In this document: piece after piece, positions 16,736 through 27,009 of the stretch
Position numbering within the stretch: position 1 is the stretch's first letter
Layout: the number at the start of each line of letters is the position of its first letter
Assembly: GCF_900103275.1 (NCBI RefSeq)
Contig: NZ_FNGP01000005.1
Location: forward strand, 186,001-250,000
Source of the DNA: Tessaracoccus oleiagri
GTDB taxonomy: Bacteria; Actinomycetota; Actinomycetes; Propionibacteriales; Propionibacteriaceae
Reading direction: 5' to 3'
Length of the DNA stretch: 64,000 bases
The notes under the pieces: model-generated
Databases searched by the model: none
What the model was told of the DNA's origin: nothing
What the model saw: only the letters and a program-made list of their open reading frames with translations
Program-made: the position numbers and the translations under genes

Positions 16736-16768
16736 GGCGGCCCTCACTCAAATGGCCCATCGCGCAAC

Positions 16769-17158
16769 TCAGAGCTTCGGCACGAACCGCACGTCGCGCA
16801 GCGCCTCCTCCACCAGGTGCACCCCTCGCAGGACGCGGGCGAGCCGGGCCTCCTCGGCCAGCAACACCTCCACCGCCCTCGTCGCGGTGGAGGGGTCGAC
16901 GAACTCCGCCAGCTGCGCACGCGCGTTCGCAGCGGACTCCCGGGTGGCCGCCAACTGGGCCTCGACGTGGCCGTGCGCCAGACGGGCCAGGACGACCGGG
17001 TGGCGACGCAACACCTCGTAGCCGCGGTACTCGGAGGGGCAGGCATCCAGCAGGTACGCCTCCGCCGACTTCAGCCAGCCCGGCGAGCCCGGCGGCCGCA
17101 CGCTGCCGGGCCAGCCCGGCGGTACGTAGACCCGGATCACCTCGTCGTTGTCGAACAT
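16769..17158 (-). CDS. uncharacterised helical protein
   Basis: A 129-residue protein I do not recognise. The first ~45 residues contain VIRVYVPPGWPGSVRPPGSPGW, rich in proline and aromatic residues. Residues 45-125 look like two or three amphipathic helices (ARLAHGHVEAQLAATRES, TRAVEVLLAEEARLARVL). No signal peptide, membrane span or cysteine pattern apart from one Cys. The start is ATG at 17158 because a well-formed promoter ends 7 nt upstream, giving a leaderless mRNA; longer in-frame starts lie within the promoter. It lies between dxs and acnA. Confidence 0.7.
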   Translation of the reverse strand: MFDNDEVIRVYVPPGWPGSVRPPGSPGWLKSAEAYLLDACPSEYRGYEVLRRHPVVLARLAHGHVEAQLAATRESAANARAQLAEFVDPSTATRAVEVLLAEEARLARVLRGVHLVEEALRDVRFVPKL

Positions 17159-17165
17159 GCGTCCA

Positions 17166-17194
17166 ATTAAAGACCCCATCTCCGACAAACTCAA
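17166..17194 (-). promoter_or_regulatory. promoter of the uncharacterised gene, leaderless
   Basis: TTGAGT and TTTAAT on the minus strand are separated by exactly 17 bp; the -10 is 7 nt from ATG at 17158. Confidence 0.72.
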
Positions 17195-17206
17195 GGGCTG
17201 GGGACG

Positions 17207-17249
17207 CCCGCGGGCCGGCCCCTCCCGGAGGAGGGAACCGGCCCGCGGG
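17207..17249 (-). terminator. terminator of acnA
   Basis: Perfect 12-bp inverted repeat (17207-17218 with 17238-17249, arm CCCGCGGGCCGG); a second nested GGAGGG-type repeat fills the loop. It lies 12 bp after the acnA stop. No U-tract. Confidence 0.7.
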
Positions 17250-17260
17250 ACGGAGGTGAC

Positions 17261-20077
<2,817 letters not shown>

Positions 20078-20110
20078 CGCACTCCTTGTCGCGGCTACAT
20101 CATTCACGGG

Positions 20111-21229
20111 TCAGTGTAGTGGGCTATTCCGGGTCAGGGTCGCAACGCATTCGATGTGGTACGTCTGCGGGAACAGGTCGTAGGCCTCGACGCGGGTGAC
20201 CTCGTAGCCCGCGGCGACGAAGAACGCGAGGTCCCGGGCGAGCGCCGCCGGGTCGCAGGCGACGTAGCTGATCGCGCGCGGTCCCATGGCCGCCACCGCC
20301 CCGACCACGGCCCTGCCGGCGCCCTTGCGGGGCGGATCGAGCACGACGAGGTCCGCGCGCTTCGGGAGGCGCCCGAGGAACCGGTCCACGGAGGCCGCCT
20401 GGAACCGGGCGCCCGGCACATTCCGGCGCGCGTACGCCACCGCCTCCTTGTTCAGTTCCACGCCGAGCACGTCGCAGCCGCGACCGTCGAGCGCCCCGGC
20501 GAACAGCCCCACCCCGCAGTAGAGGTCGACCGCCCGCTCCCCCGCCCTCGGCTCGAGCGAGCGCAGCACGGCGTCGACGAGCACGTCCGCCGCGTGCGGG
20601 TGCACCTGCCAGAAGCCCTCGGCGGCGACGCGGTAGTCACGGCCGCCCGCCCGCTCCGTCACCACCGGCTCGCCCGCGACCCGCCCGTCGACGATCTCGA
20701 CGTGCCCCGAGTGGGCGTCCACGACCTGCAGTTCCCCGGCCCCCGGACGTTCGCCCGGGTCCTGCGTGACGGCGATGCGGCACCCCTCGTCGGGGAGCGG
20801 CACCAGGTCGTGGCTGCGCTTCGCGCGCAGCCCGGGCCTGCCGTTTGCGACGCGGTAGCGCATCCGCGTGCGCCAGTTCCACCGCGGCAGCACCTCGACC
20901 ACCTCGCCCTCCCAGTCGATCCCGGCGAGCCTGCGGAGCTGTTCCTCCACGACGCGCCGCTTCAGCTCGCGCTGCAGGTCGGCGTCAGCGTGCTGCCAGT
21001 CGCAGCCACCGCACACGCCGGCGACCGGGCACGGCGGCACCACGCGCTGCGGATGCGGATCCAGCACCTCGGTGACCACGCCCCGGTCGAAGCGGGTGCC
21101 CCGCTCCCGTACGTCGACGAGGACCCGTTCGCCCGGCAGGCCCCCGGTGACGAAGGTGACCTTCCCGTCGATGCGCGCCACGACCACCCCGCCGTGCGCC
21201 ACGTCGCCCAGGACCGTCTCCACAGACAC
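20111..21229 (-). CDS. class I SAM-dependent RNA methyltransferase (TrmA/RlmD family)
   Basis: A 372-residue COG2265 methyltransferase that makes 5-methyluridine or a related mark in rRNA/tRNA. An N-terminal TRAM-like OB fold (1-55) is followed by an Fe-S cysteine set (PCPVAGVCGGC plus a later Cys in DEGCRIA), the SAM motif VDLYCGVGLFAGAL, the VVLDPPRKG motif and the catalytic cysteine in YVACDPAALARDL. GTG start. It is divergent from the trk regulators. Which uridine it modifies cannot be told from the sequence. Confidence 0.9.
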   Translation of the reverse strand: MSVETVLGDVAHGGVVVARIDGKVTFVTGGLPGERVLVDVRERGTRFDRGVVTEVLDPHPQRVVPPCPVAGVCGGCDWQHADADLQRELKRRVVEEQLRRLAGIDWEGEVVEVLPRWNWRTRMRYRVANGRPGLRAKRSHDLVPLPDEGCRIAVTQDPGERPGAGELQVVDAHSGHVEIVDGRVAGEPVVTERAGGRDYRVAAEGFWQVHPHAADVLVDAVLRSLEPRAGERAVDLYCGVGLFAGALDGRGCDVLGVELNKEAVAYARRNVPGARFQAASVDRFLGRLPKRADLVVLDPPRKGAGRAVVGAVAAMGPRAISYVACDPAALARDLAFFVAAGYEVTRVEAYDLFPQTYHIECVATLTRNSPLH

Positions 21230-21244
21230 AATGTTCCTCGTCTC

Positions 21245-21267
21245 ATCGGTGATAGCGTGAAACCGAT
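21245..21267. promoter_or_regulatory. inverted repeat in the divergent methyltransferase/trkA gap
   Basis: ATCGGT (21245-21250) and ACCGAT (21262-21267), 11 bp apart, in a 51-bp gap between divergent starts. Overlaps a possible -10 GATACT for trkA. Possible operator; weak. Confidence 0.3.
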
Positions 21268-21280
21268 ACTAGGAGAGCGA

Positions 21281-21943
21281 ATGCACATCGTGATCATGGG
21301 ATGCGGGCGCGTGGGCGCCATGCTCGCCGTGGGCCTCGAGAAGCGAGGGCACTCGGTGGCCGTCATCGACATGCACACCGAAGCCTTCGGACGCCTCGGT
21401 CCCCAGTTCAAGGGCCTGACGGTCAAGGGAGTCGGTTTCGACCGTGAGGTCCTCGAGGCCGCGGGGATCCGCAACGCCGGCGGTTTCGCCGCCGTCTCCA
21501 GCGGCGACAACTCGAACATCCTCGCCGCGCGCGTGGTCAAGGAGATCTACAAGGTCGAGAACGTCGTGGCCCGAATCTACGACCAAGGGCGCGCGCAGGT
21601 CTACGAGCGGCTCGGCATCCCCACGGTCGCGCCCGTCAAGTGGACGACCGGGCAGGTGCTGCGCCGGCTGCTGCCGGAGGGTTCGGAGCCGGTGTGGCGC
21701 GACCCGTCGGGGCAGGCCCGCCTCCTCCAGGTGGCGGTGCACCGCGGTTGGGTCAACCGGCGGATCATCGACCTGGCCCATGCGGCCGGGTGCGTGATCC
21801 CGTTCCTGAGCCGACTCGGTAGCGGCATGGTCCCGACCGACCAGACCGTGTTCCAGGACGGGGACCTGGTCTTCGCCGCGTGCGAGGTGGAGCAGACCTC
21901 GAACGTGGAGATCATCCTCGGCAATCCTCCGAAGGGGCATTGA
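21281..21943 (+). CDS. trkA: TrkA family K+ uptake regulator, first copy (CeoB-like)
   Basis: A 220-residue RCK-type regulator: Rossmann NAD(H) domain with GCGRVGAMLAVGL (residues 7-19) and the acid ending strand 2 in VIDMHTEAF, followed by a TrkA_C domain (about 140-215). It would bind nucleotides at the cytoplasmic side of a Trk/Ktr potassium channel. AGGAGAG precedes the ATG. The next gene starts 1 bp after the stop; the pair matches mycobacterial ceoB-ceoC. No channel gene is in the window. Confidence 0.88.
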   Translation: MHIVIMGCGRVGAMLAVGLEKRGHSVAVIDMHTEAFGRLGPQFKGLTVKGVGFDREVLEAAGIRNAGGFAAVSSGDNSNILAARVVKEIYKVENVVARIYDQGRAQVYERLGIPTVAPVKWTTGQVLRRLLPEGSEPVWRDPSGQARLLQVAVHRGWVNRRIIDLAHAAGCVIPFLSRLGSGMVPTDQTVFQDGDLVFAACEVEQTSNVEIILGNPPKGH

Positions 21944-21944
21944 C

Positions 21945-22631
21945 ATGCGCGTTTCCATCGCCGGCGCGGGCCAGGTGGGCCGCTCCATCGCACGGGAGCT
22001 GATCGCGAACGGCCACCAGGTGACCCTGATCGAGCGCGAGAGCGCCGCGATCAAGCCAGACTCGGTCCTCGGCGCCCACTGGCTGCAGGCGGACGCGTGC
22101 GAGCTGGCCAGCCTCGAGGAACTCGGGCTGGAGCGGTTCGACGTGGCGATCGCGGCGACCGGCGACGACAAGGTCAACCTCGTCCACTCGCTGCTCGCCA
22201 AGACCGAGTTCGGGGTCCCGCGCACCGTGTCCCGGGTCAACCACCCCGGCAACGAGTGGCTGTTCGACGACCAGTGGGGCGTCGACGCGGCCGTGTCGAC
22301 GCCGCGACTGATGGCGGCGCTGGTGGAGGAGGCCGTCGAGGCGGGCGACCTGGTCCGGATCCTGACGTTCCAGGAGTCCGACACGCACCTGTCGGAGGTC
22401 ACGCTGGCGGCCGAGTCCCCGTTCGTGGGGGCGACCCTCGGGTCCGTCGAGCTGCCGGAGGACGTCGCGCTGGTCGCGCTGGTGCGGCGCACGTCGCCCA
22501 CGCCACCGGAGCCCGGGACCGTGCTGGAGGCGGGCGACAAGCTGTTCTTCCTGACCGCCGACATCGCCGAGGGCGACCTCGGCGAGATGTTCGCGCCCCG
22601 CGACGAGGAGCCGGAGAACCCGGAGGACTAG
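21945..22631 (+). CDS. trkA: TrkA family K+ uptake regulator, second copy (CeoC-like)
   Basis: A 228-residue paralogue of the preceding gene: GAGQVGRSIAREL at residues 7-19, VTLIERE at the end of strand 2, then a TrkA_C domain (about 135-210) and an acidic tail rich in Glu and Pro. The two probably form a hetero-oligomeric RCK ring. Its TAG stop shares CTAG with the stop of the convergent OB-fold gene. Confidence 0.87.
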   Translation: MRVSIAGAGQVGRSIARELIANGHQVTLIERESAAIKPDSVLGAHWLQADACELASLEELGLERFDVAIAATGDDKVNLVHSLLAKTEFGVPRTVSRVNHPGNEWLFDDQWGVDAAVSTPRLMAALVEEAVEAGDLVRILTFQESDTHLSEVTLAAESPFVGATLGSVELPEDVALVALVRRTSPTPPEPGTVLEAGDKLFFLTADIAEGDLGEMFAPRDEEPENPED

Positions 22632-22972
22632 TCCGGCAACACCGAGAACTCGGGGTTGAACAGGACCAGTTCGCCGCCCTCGGGGGCCAGCCGTCCGGAG
22701 GCACTCATGAGCGCTCCCTCGTGCAGGCACTCGAGGTGGCCGCGGCCCATCCAGATGATCCGGACGGTCCCCGTGGCGTCGGTGAGTTCGGCCTCGAACC
22801 AGCCCGTGTCCGGGTTGGTGCGCAGTCCGTGGGCGCGTCCCGCGATGGTGACGCGGGTACGCGGCGCCGCCGAGGCGATCGGTGTAGCGTCCATTCCCTG
22901 GAAGGGATCGCGCACGGTTTGGGGATCGGGGAGGAACCACCGCTTCAGGCGGCCTCCGAGTGATTGGTTCAT
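22628..22972 (-). CDS. OB-fold nucleic-acid-binding protein
   Basis: A 114-residue protein with a RecG-wedge-like OB fold (about 38-112): TRVTIAGRAHGLR, GWFEAELTDATGTVRIIWMGR. It matches the small OB-fold protein found beside the TrkA pair in actinobacteria (Rv2694c-like). Substrate unknown. Last gene of DUF3093-dut-DUF3710-OB, coupled to DUF3710 by ATGA. Confidence 0.8.
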   Translation of the reverse strand: MNQSLGGRLKRWFLPDPQTVRDPFQGMDATPIASAAPRTRVTIAGRAHGLRTNPDTGWFEAELTDATGTVRIIWMGRGHLECLHEGALMSASGRLAPEGGELVLFNPEFSVLPD

Positions 22973-23721
22973 GACTCCTGCTTGGGCTCCGGTTCCGGAA
23001 TGGTGAACGGAATGACCGCGCCGGGCGCCACCGGCGCGGTGCCGCGACGGACGACGAGGTTCGCGAAGAACTCGGTGAGGGTGATGGTGGCGTCCTCGTT
23101 CTGGGGCTCGAGTGCCGCCTTGCCGAAGACGACGCCGCGCAGCACCCAGGACGGCCCCTCCGCGAGCCAGGTGCGGCTGATCTGCATGCCGACCCCGCCC
23201 TCCTTGGTCTGCACGGGGAACGCGCGCGCGATCTCGGTGCCGAACGGGCCCCTCCGGATCGTCGTGCGGGCGTTCTTGCCCTGGCTGGCCGCGATGATCT
23301 CGCGACGCACCTCAGGGATGTAGGCGGTGCGGGCCGGCGCCCCGAACAGCGCGACCTCGATGGCCGAGTCGCCGTCGCTGACGATGATCGCCTGCGGCAC
23401 CTGCTCCTTGTTGACGCTGAGCTGGAGGTTCATCCCGGGGAACGGGGTGACGACGAGCGAGCCGAGGTCGAGCCGCTTCACGTCGTCGGCGTCGAGGTCG
23501 ACCTCCTCGATGTCGAAGGGGCCCTCCTCGCGCTGGAACTCCTCGTCCCACTCGAGCCACTTGGCCTCGGCCTTCGCCATCGCCTCGGCGTTGCCGTGCT
23601 CCACCGACGACGGTGCCGCATCCTGCGCTACATCCTCGCTGTCAGCCGCCTCGGCGGCGTCGGACGGACGTTCCTCGGCGACCTGGTCGGTCTCCTGGCG
23701 CTTCTTGCGTCCAAAAATCAC
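22969..23721 (-). CDS. DUF3710 family protein
   Basis: A 250-residue protein with a basic N terminus (FGRKKRQ), an acidic low-complexity stretch (10-45) and the DUF3710 domain (about 60-235), including GPFDIEEVD and FLANLVV-like strands. Actinobacteria-specific, function unknown. GTG start at 23721; the gene begins 5 bp after the dut stop. Also resembles Rv2696c in position. Confidence 0.85.
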   Translation of the reverse strand: MIFGRKKRQETDQVAEERPSDAAEAADSEDVAQDAAPSSVEHGNAEAMAKAEAKWLEWDEEFQREEGPFDIEEVDLDADDVKRLDLGSLVVTPFPGMNLQLSVNKEQVPQAIIVSDGDSAIEVALFGAPARTAYIPEVRREIIAASQGKNARTTIRRGPFGTEIARAFPVQTKEGGVGMQISRTWLAEGPSWVLRGVVFGKAALEPQNEDATITLTEFFANLVVRRGTAPVAPGAVIPFTIPEPEPKQES

Positions 23722-23726
23722 AGTTC

Positions 23727-24164
23727 TCAAGCTCCACTCAACATCTGGCTTCCGCCAGTAGAACCATACCCACCCGAGCCTCGGGTCGTCGCATCGAGGG
23801 AGTCGACCTGCACGAAGGTGGCGGTCACGAACGGGACGACGACGAACTGCGCGATCCGGTCGCCCTCGCGGATCTCGATCGGGGCGCGCGGGTCGTGGTT
23901 GATCAGCGCCACCTTGATCTCGCCCCGGTACCCGGAGTCGACGACGCCGGGCGCGTTGACGATGCTCAGGCCCGCGCGGGCGGCCAGCCCCGACCGCGGC
24001 GTGACGAGGCCGACGGTGTTCTCCGGCAGCGCGACGCGGACACCGGTCCCGACGAGCCGGCGCTCCCCCGGCTGCAGGGTCACCGCCTCCGCGGCGAGCA
24101 GGTCCGCACCGGCGTCGCCGGGGTGCGCGTAGACGGGCGGGATCCCGATGATGGGCACTTCCAT
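23727..24164 (-). CDS. dut: dUTP diphosphatase
   Basis: A 145-residue trimeric dUTPase with the five family motifs: [29 protein letters not shown] with the catalytic Asp, [10 protein letters not shown], and the C-terminal P-loop-like [10 protein letters not shown]. It converts dUTP to dUMP, keeping uracil out of DNA. Shares one base with the DUF3093 stop (TGATG). Confidence 0.96.
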   Translation of the reverse strand: MEVPIIGIPPVYAHPGDAGADLLAAEAVTLQPGERRLVGTGVRVALPENTVGLVTPRSGLAARAGLSIVNAPGVVDSGYRGEIKVALINHDPRAPIEIREGDRIAQFVVVPFVTATFVQVDSLDATTRGSGGYGSTGGSQMLSGA

Positions 24165-24610
24165 CAGTCGCCCTCCCCCATACGGCGGACGGCGGCGGCC
24201 AGTTCGTCGGGGCGCCTCGTGCCGACGAGCCAGGACGGGTGGGGGTCGGCGGGGTCGGCGAGGTCGATGCGGACGACGTCCCGGAGGTACGGCCGGGTGG
24301 CGAGGAAGTTGCGCTGGTCAGCGCCGGGACCGAGGATCCGGTCGGCGTCGGGGCCGCGCAGGGCGGCCACCTCACCGACGTACTCGCCCTCCAGCCGGTT
24401 GCGGCCGACGGTGAGCACGCCGTCGGCGACAGTGATGCGGAGCGTGTAGCTCAGGAGCCCCACCACCACGGCCGCCACGGCGAAGAGGGAGAACAGCAGG
24501 CCCACCCACAGGTCCACGTAGGCGAGGACGGCGATGGAGATGGACGCGACCATCCCGAGGCCGATGACCCACCAGAGCGCCGGGGCAGGGACACGTTCTT
24601 CGTATGTCAC
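24164..24610 (-). CDS. DUF3093 membrane protein
   Basis: About 148 residues. After [12 protein letters not shown] come two adjacent membrane spans (about 10-55), then a soluble domain ending [16 protein letters not shown], all as in actinobacterial DUF3093. Function unknown. GTG at 24610 is preferred because TACATT lies 7 nt upstream; ATG at 24637 would add nine residues (MPVEGTFAF) and overlaps that element. Confidence 0.8.
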   Translation of the reverse strand: MTYEERVPAPALWWVIGLGMVASISIAVLAYVDLWVGLLFSLFAVAAVVVGLLSYTLRITVADGVLTVGRNRLEGEYVGEVAALRGPDADRILGPGADQRNFLATRPYLRDVVRIDLADPADPHPSWLVGTRRPDELAAAVRRMGEGD

Positions 24611-24617
24611 GAATGCA

Positions 24618-24623
24618 AATGTA
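24618..24623 (-). promoter_or_regulatory. -10 element, leaderless promoter of DUF3093-dut operon
   Basis: TACATT on the minus strand, then 7 nt, then GTG at 24610. No -35 seen. Confidence 0.45.
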
Positions 24624-24634
24624 CCTTCCACCGG

Positions 24635-24640
24635 CATAAT
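24635..24640 (+). promoter_or_regulatory. -10 element of the DUF4235 gene
   Basis: CATAAT, followed after 7 nt by an AGGAGG ribosome-binding site (24648-24653) and ATG at 24660. A normal, short-leader promoter. Confidence 0.45.
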
Positions 24641-24659
24641 GGGCCCCAGGAGGACCTCT

Positions 24660-24959
24660 ATGAAAATCACGGAGAAGGCGATCTGGAATGTCTACTCAGG
24701 CATTCTCGGCGCCCTGGCCACGTTCGTCGCGCAGAAGCTGATCACCAAGGTGTGGGAGTTGGTCACCGGTGAGGATCCGCCGGACCTGAACGATCCCGAG
24801 GCGCCGCTGGCCACCGCCATCATCTGGGCGGCCGCGAGCGGGCTCGGCGTGGGCGTGACCCAGCTGACGATGAACAGGTTCGTCCAGCGCCGCTGGGTCA
24901 GCCGCATGGGTCATGCCGCGCCCGGGAAGCTCAGGAGCCTCCTGGACCTCAAGAAGTAG
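24660..24959 (+). CDS. DUF4235 membrane protein
   Basis: A 99-residue protein with two hydrophobic segments (about 12-32 and 48-68) and a basic C terminus, matching the DUF4235 family of small actinobacterial inner-membrane proteins. Function unknown. AGGAGG is 6 nt before the ATG. Divergent from DUF3093, convergent with DUF4193. Confidence 0.8.
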   Translation: MKITEKAIWNVYSGILGALATFVAQKLITKVWELVTGEDPPDLNDPEAPLATAIIWAAASGLGVGVTQLTMNRFVQRRWVSRMGHAAPGKLRSLLDLKK

Positions 24960-24983
24960 TGCTGCGGTTGGGGATGTGCCGCG

Positions 24984-25280
24984 TCAGACACAGTCGACGC
25001 AGTACATCTCCTGCCCACGCGTCTCGGCCAGCTGGGTCTTGGACTTCACGAGGAAGCAGGAGGCACAGGTGAACTCGTCCGCCTGACGGGGCAGGACGCG
25101 AACCGTGAGCTCCTCGTGCGAGAGATCCGCACCCGGAAGTTCGAACGACTCGGCCGCCTCGACCTCGTCCTCGTCGACCTTGCCGGAGTTCTTGTCGTTG
25201 CGGCGCGTCTTCAACTCCTCGATGGAGTCCTCGGGCAATTCCTCTTCGGTCTTGCGGGGAGCGTCGTAATCGGTTGCCAT
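24984..25280 (-). CDS. DUF4193 family zinc-ribbon-like protein
   Basis: A 98-residue acidic protein with two cysteine pairs near the C terminus (CASC and CVDC), suggesting a zinc ribbon. It begins MATDYDAPRKTEEE and contains ELKTRR, both typical of DUF4193, a family found next to dut/DUF3093 in actinobacteria (Rv2699c-like). GAAGGAA precedes the ATG. Function unknown. Confidence 0.87.
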   Translation of the reverse strand: MATDYDAPRKTEEELPEDSIEELKTRRNDKNSGKVDEDEVEAAESFELPGADLSHEELTVRVLPRQADEFTCASCFLVKSKTQLAETRGQEMYCVDCV

Positions 25281-25311
25281 CTAGCGTTCCTTCGGTCGGG
25301 GTTCGCGCATA

Positions 25312-25339
25312 TGTGTACCACACCCACGGGGAAAACCAA
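25312..25339 (-). promoter_or_regulatory. candidate promoter of the DUF4193 gene
   Basis: TTGGTT and TACACA on the minus strand, 16 bp apart; leader of about 25 nt with a ribosome-binding site. Confidence 0.4.
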
Positions 25340-25374
25340 GGTTCCGCTCCCCCCTGAGAACGCGTGTTCGCTGG

Positions 25375-25380
25375 TAGATT
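25375..25380 (+). promoter_or_regulatory. -10 element of sepH
   Basis: TAGATT, about 34 nt before the ATG at 25415; GGGAGA at 25401 serves as ribosome-binding site. This supports the short N terminus of SepH. Confidence 0.45.
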
Positions 25381-25414
25381 GTGCCGGAACCGGCTCACTT
25401 GGGAGATTCCATCG

Positions 25415-26359
25415 ATGAACAGTGCACTCACCCCCCGCGAGATCCAGGCACGCATCCGCTCCGGCGCGACGCTGGCCGAGGTCGCGGTCGAGGCCGGCGT
25501 CGAGGAGTCCGCGATCGAGGGGTTCGCCGGCCCGGTCCTCGCGGAGCGCGAGCACATCGTCACGCGGGCGCTCGCCTCGACGGTGCGCCGACGCGGCGAG
25601 GGCAGCAGCCACCGGCGCCTCGGTGAGCTCGTCCGGGAACGGTTGCAGCAGCGCGGCATCGACGCCGACCGCATCGAGTGGGACTCGTGGCGCCAGGAGG
25701 ACCTGCGCTGGCGCGTCGTGGGCACGCTCGCGGACGACGCCGGCGCCCGCACGGCCGAGTTCGTGTTCGACCACAAGGCGCGCTTCAGCATCGCCGACAA
25801 CACCGACGCCCGCTGGATGATCGGTGAGCAGGCGCCGGGCGCGCCGCAGGAGGAGGAGCCCACCGTCGACTTCGACGACGAGCTCGCCCTGATCCGCGCC
25901 ACCAGCGAGAAGCGCACGCACGTGCCGGACGCCCCCGGCGACGACGTCCCCACCGCCCACGGGATGTACGACGACTTCGAGGACACCTCCGAGCTGGACG
26001 CCCTCTACGACATGTTGAGCGGCATCAGCGAGGACTCCGTCCGCATCTACACCGGTTTCGACGAGCCCGCCGGGCCCATCGCTCCCGTCGCCGAGGACGC
26101 CTACGAGGCCGAGGACGAGGACACGGACGCCGACGAGCCGCCGGCTGTCACCCCGGTCGTCGCCGACGAGGAACCGCCGGCGCCCGCGAAGCAGCAGACG
26201 GCTGGTGGCCGGCCTGCACAGGAGCCGATCACGGAGCCGGTCCAGGACTCCCTGGTGGAAGAGGTGGCCGAGGAGGAACCCCGGCCCAAGCCGCGGAAGC
26301 GGCGTCGCGCCCACGTCCCCAGCTGGGACGAGATCATGTTCGGCGGCCCGACGAACTAG
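25415..26359 (+). CDS. sepH: SepH-like septation protein, lacking the usual N-terminal domain
   Basis: A 314-residue protein. Residues 6-45 (LTPREIQARIRSGATLAEVA...) form the helix-turn-helix that in Streptomyces SepH stimulates FtsZ assembly, followed by ERLQQRGIDADRIEWDSWRQEDLRWRV and a long acidic disordered tail ending in basic PRKRRRAHVPSWDEIMFG. Known SepH proteins carry roughly 50-60 residues before this helix-turn-helix; they are missing here, and the promoter and ribosome-binding site leave no room for them. Convergent with tdk, sharing CTAG. Confidence 0.82.
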   Translation: MNSALTPREIQARIRSGATLAEVAVEAGVEESAIEGFAGPVLAEREHIVTRALASTVRRRGEGSSHRRLGELVRERLQQRGIDADRIEWDSWRQEDLRWRVVGTLADDAGARTAEFVFDHKARFSIADNTDARWMIGEQAPGAPQEEEPTVDFDDELALIRATSEKRTHVPDAPGDDVPTAHGMYDDFEDTSELDALYDMLSGISEDSVRIYTGFDEPAGPIAPVAEDAYEAEDEDTDADEPPAVTPVVADEEPPAPAKQQTAGGRPAQEPITEPVQDSLVEEVAEEEPRPKPRKRRRAHVPSWDEIMFGGPTN

Positions 26360-27009
26360 GCCCAGTCCTCGTTGTCGAACGGCAGCGGATCGGGGGACAA
26401 CGTCGCCTTCGCCTTCGCCTTCGTCACCTTGCGCCGGTGGTGCAGCCGGCAGAGGACCTCGTAGCGGATCTCGTCGTCCCCCACCGTGTCGCCCACTGCC
26501 ACCTGGGACCCCTCGGTCACCATCTGGCCGCCGATCGTGCGGGCGTTGTGGGTGCCCTTCTGCCCGCACCAGCAGAGCGGCCCGAGCGGTAGCGTCTCGG
26601 TGCGGTCCGCGAGCTCCACGAGCCGCTGGGATCCCGGGAACAGCTTGGTGCGGAAGTCGGAGAGGATGCCGAAGGCGTAGACGTCGATCTGCAACTCGTC
26701 GACGATCCGCGCCAATTGGTCCACCTGCTCGCTCAGGTAGAACTGTGCCTCGTCGCAGATGAGGTAGTCGACGCGCTTGCCGGTCGTGAGTTCCCGGATG
26801 ACGAAGGTCCAGAAGTCGAAGGAGTCGTCCACCTCCAGTGCCTCGCGGGCCAGGCCGAGCCTCGACGTGACCGCCGGGCGTCCCGATCGGTCCTGCCGGG
26901 TGAAGAGACGACCCTTCCTGCCGTGCTGGGACTGCGTGTAGTCCATCTGCAGTGCGAGCGTGGACTTCCCGCAATCCATCGGGCCGGTGTGGAAGACCAG
27001 TTCAGCCAC
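26356..27009 (-). CDS. tdk: thymidine kinase
   Basis: A 217-residue type II thymidine kinase that phosphorylates thymidine with ATP. P-loop GPMDCGKST (9-17), Walker B with catalytic Glu in LICDEAQFY, and a zinc lasso with C-W-C in the lid plus CRLHHR near the C terminus. Together with sepH and the phosphodiesterase this is a familiar actinobacterial neighbourhood. The ATG overlaps the end of the glycosyltransferase gene by 8 bp. Confidence 0.95.
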   Translation of the reverse strand: MAELVFHTGPMDCGKSTLALQMDYTQSQHGRKGRLFTRQDRSGRPAVTSRLGLAREALEVDDSFDFWTFVIRELTTGKRVDYLICDEAQFYLSEQVDQLARIVDELQIDVYAFGILSDFRTKLFPGSQRLVELADRTETLPLGPLCWCGQKGTHNARTIGGQMVTEGSQVAVGDTVGDDEIRYEVLCRLHHRRKVTKAKAKATLSPDPLPFDNEDWA

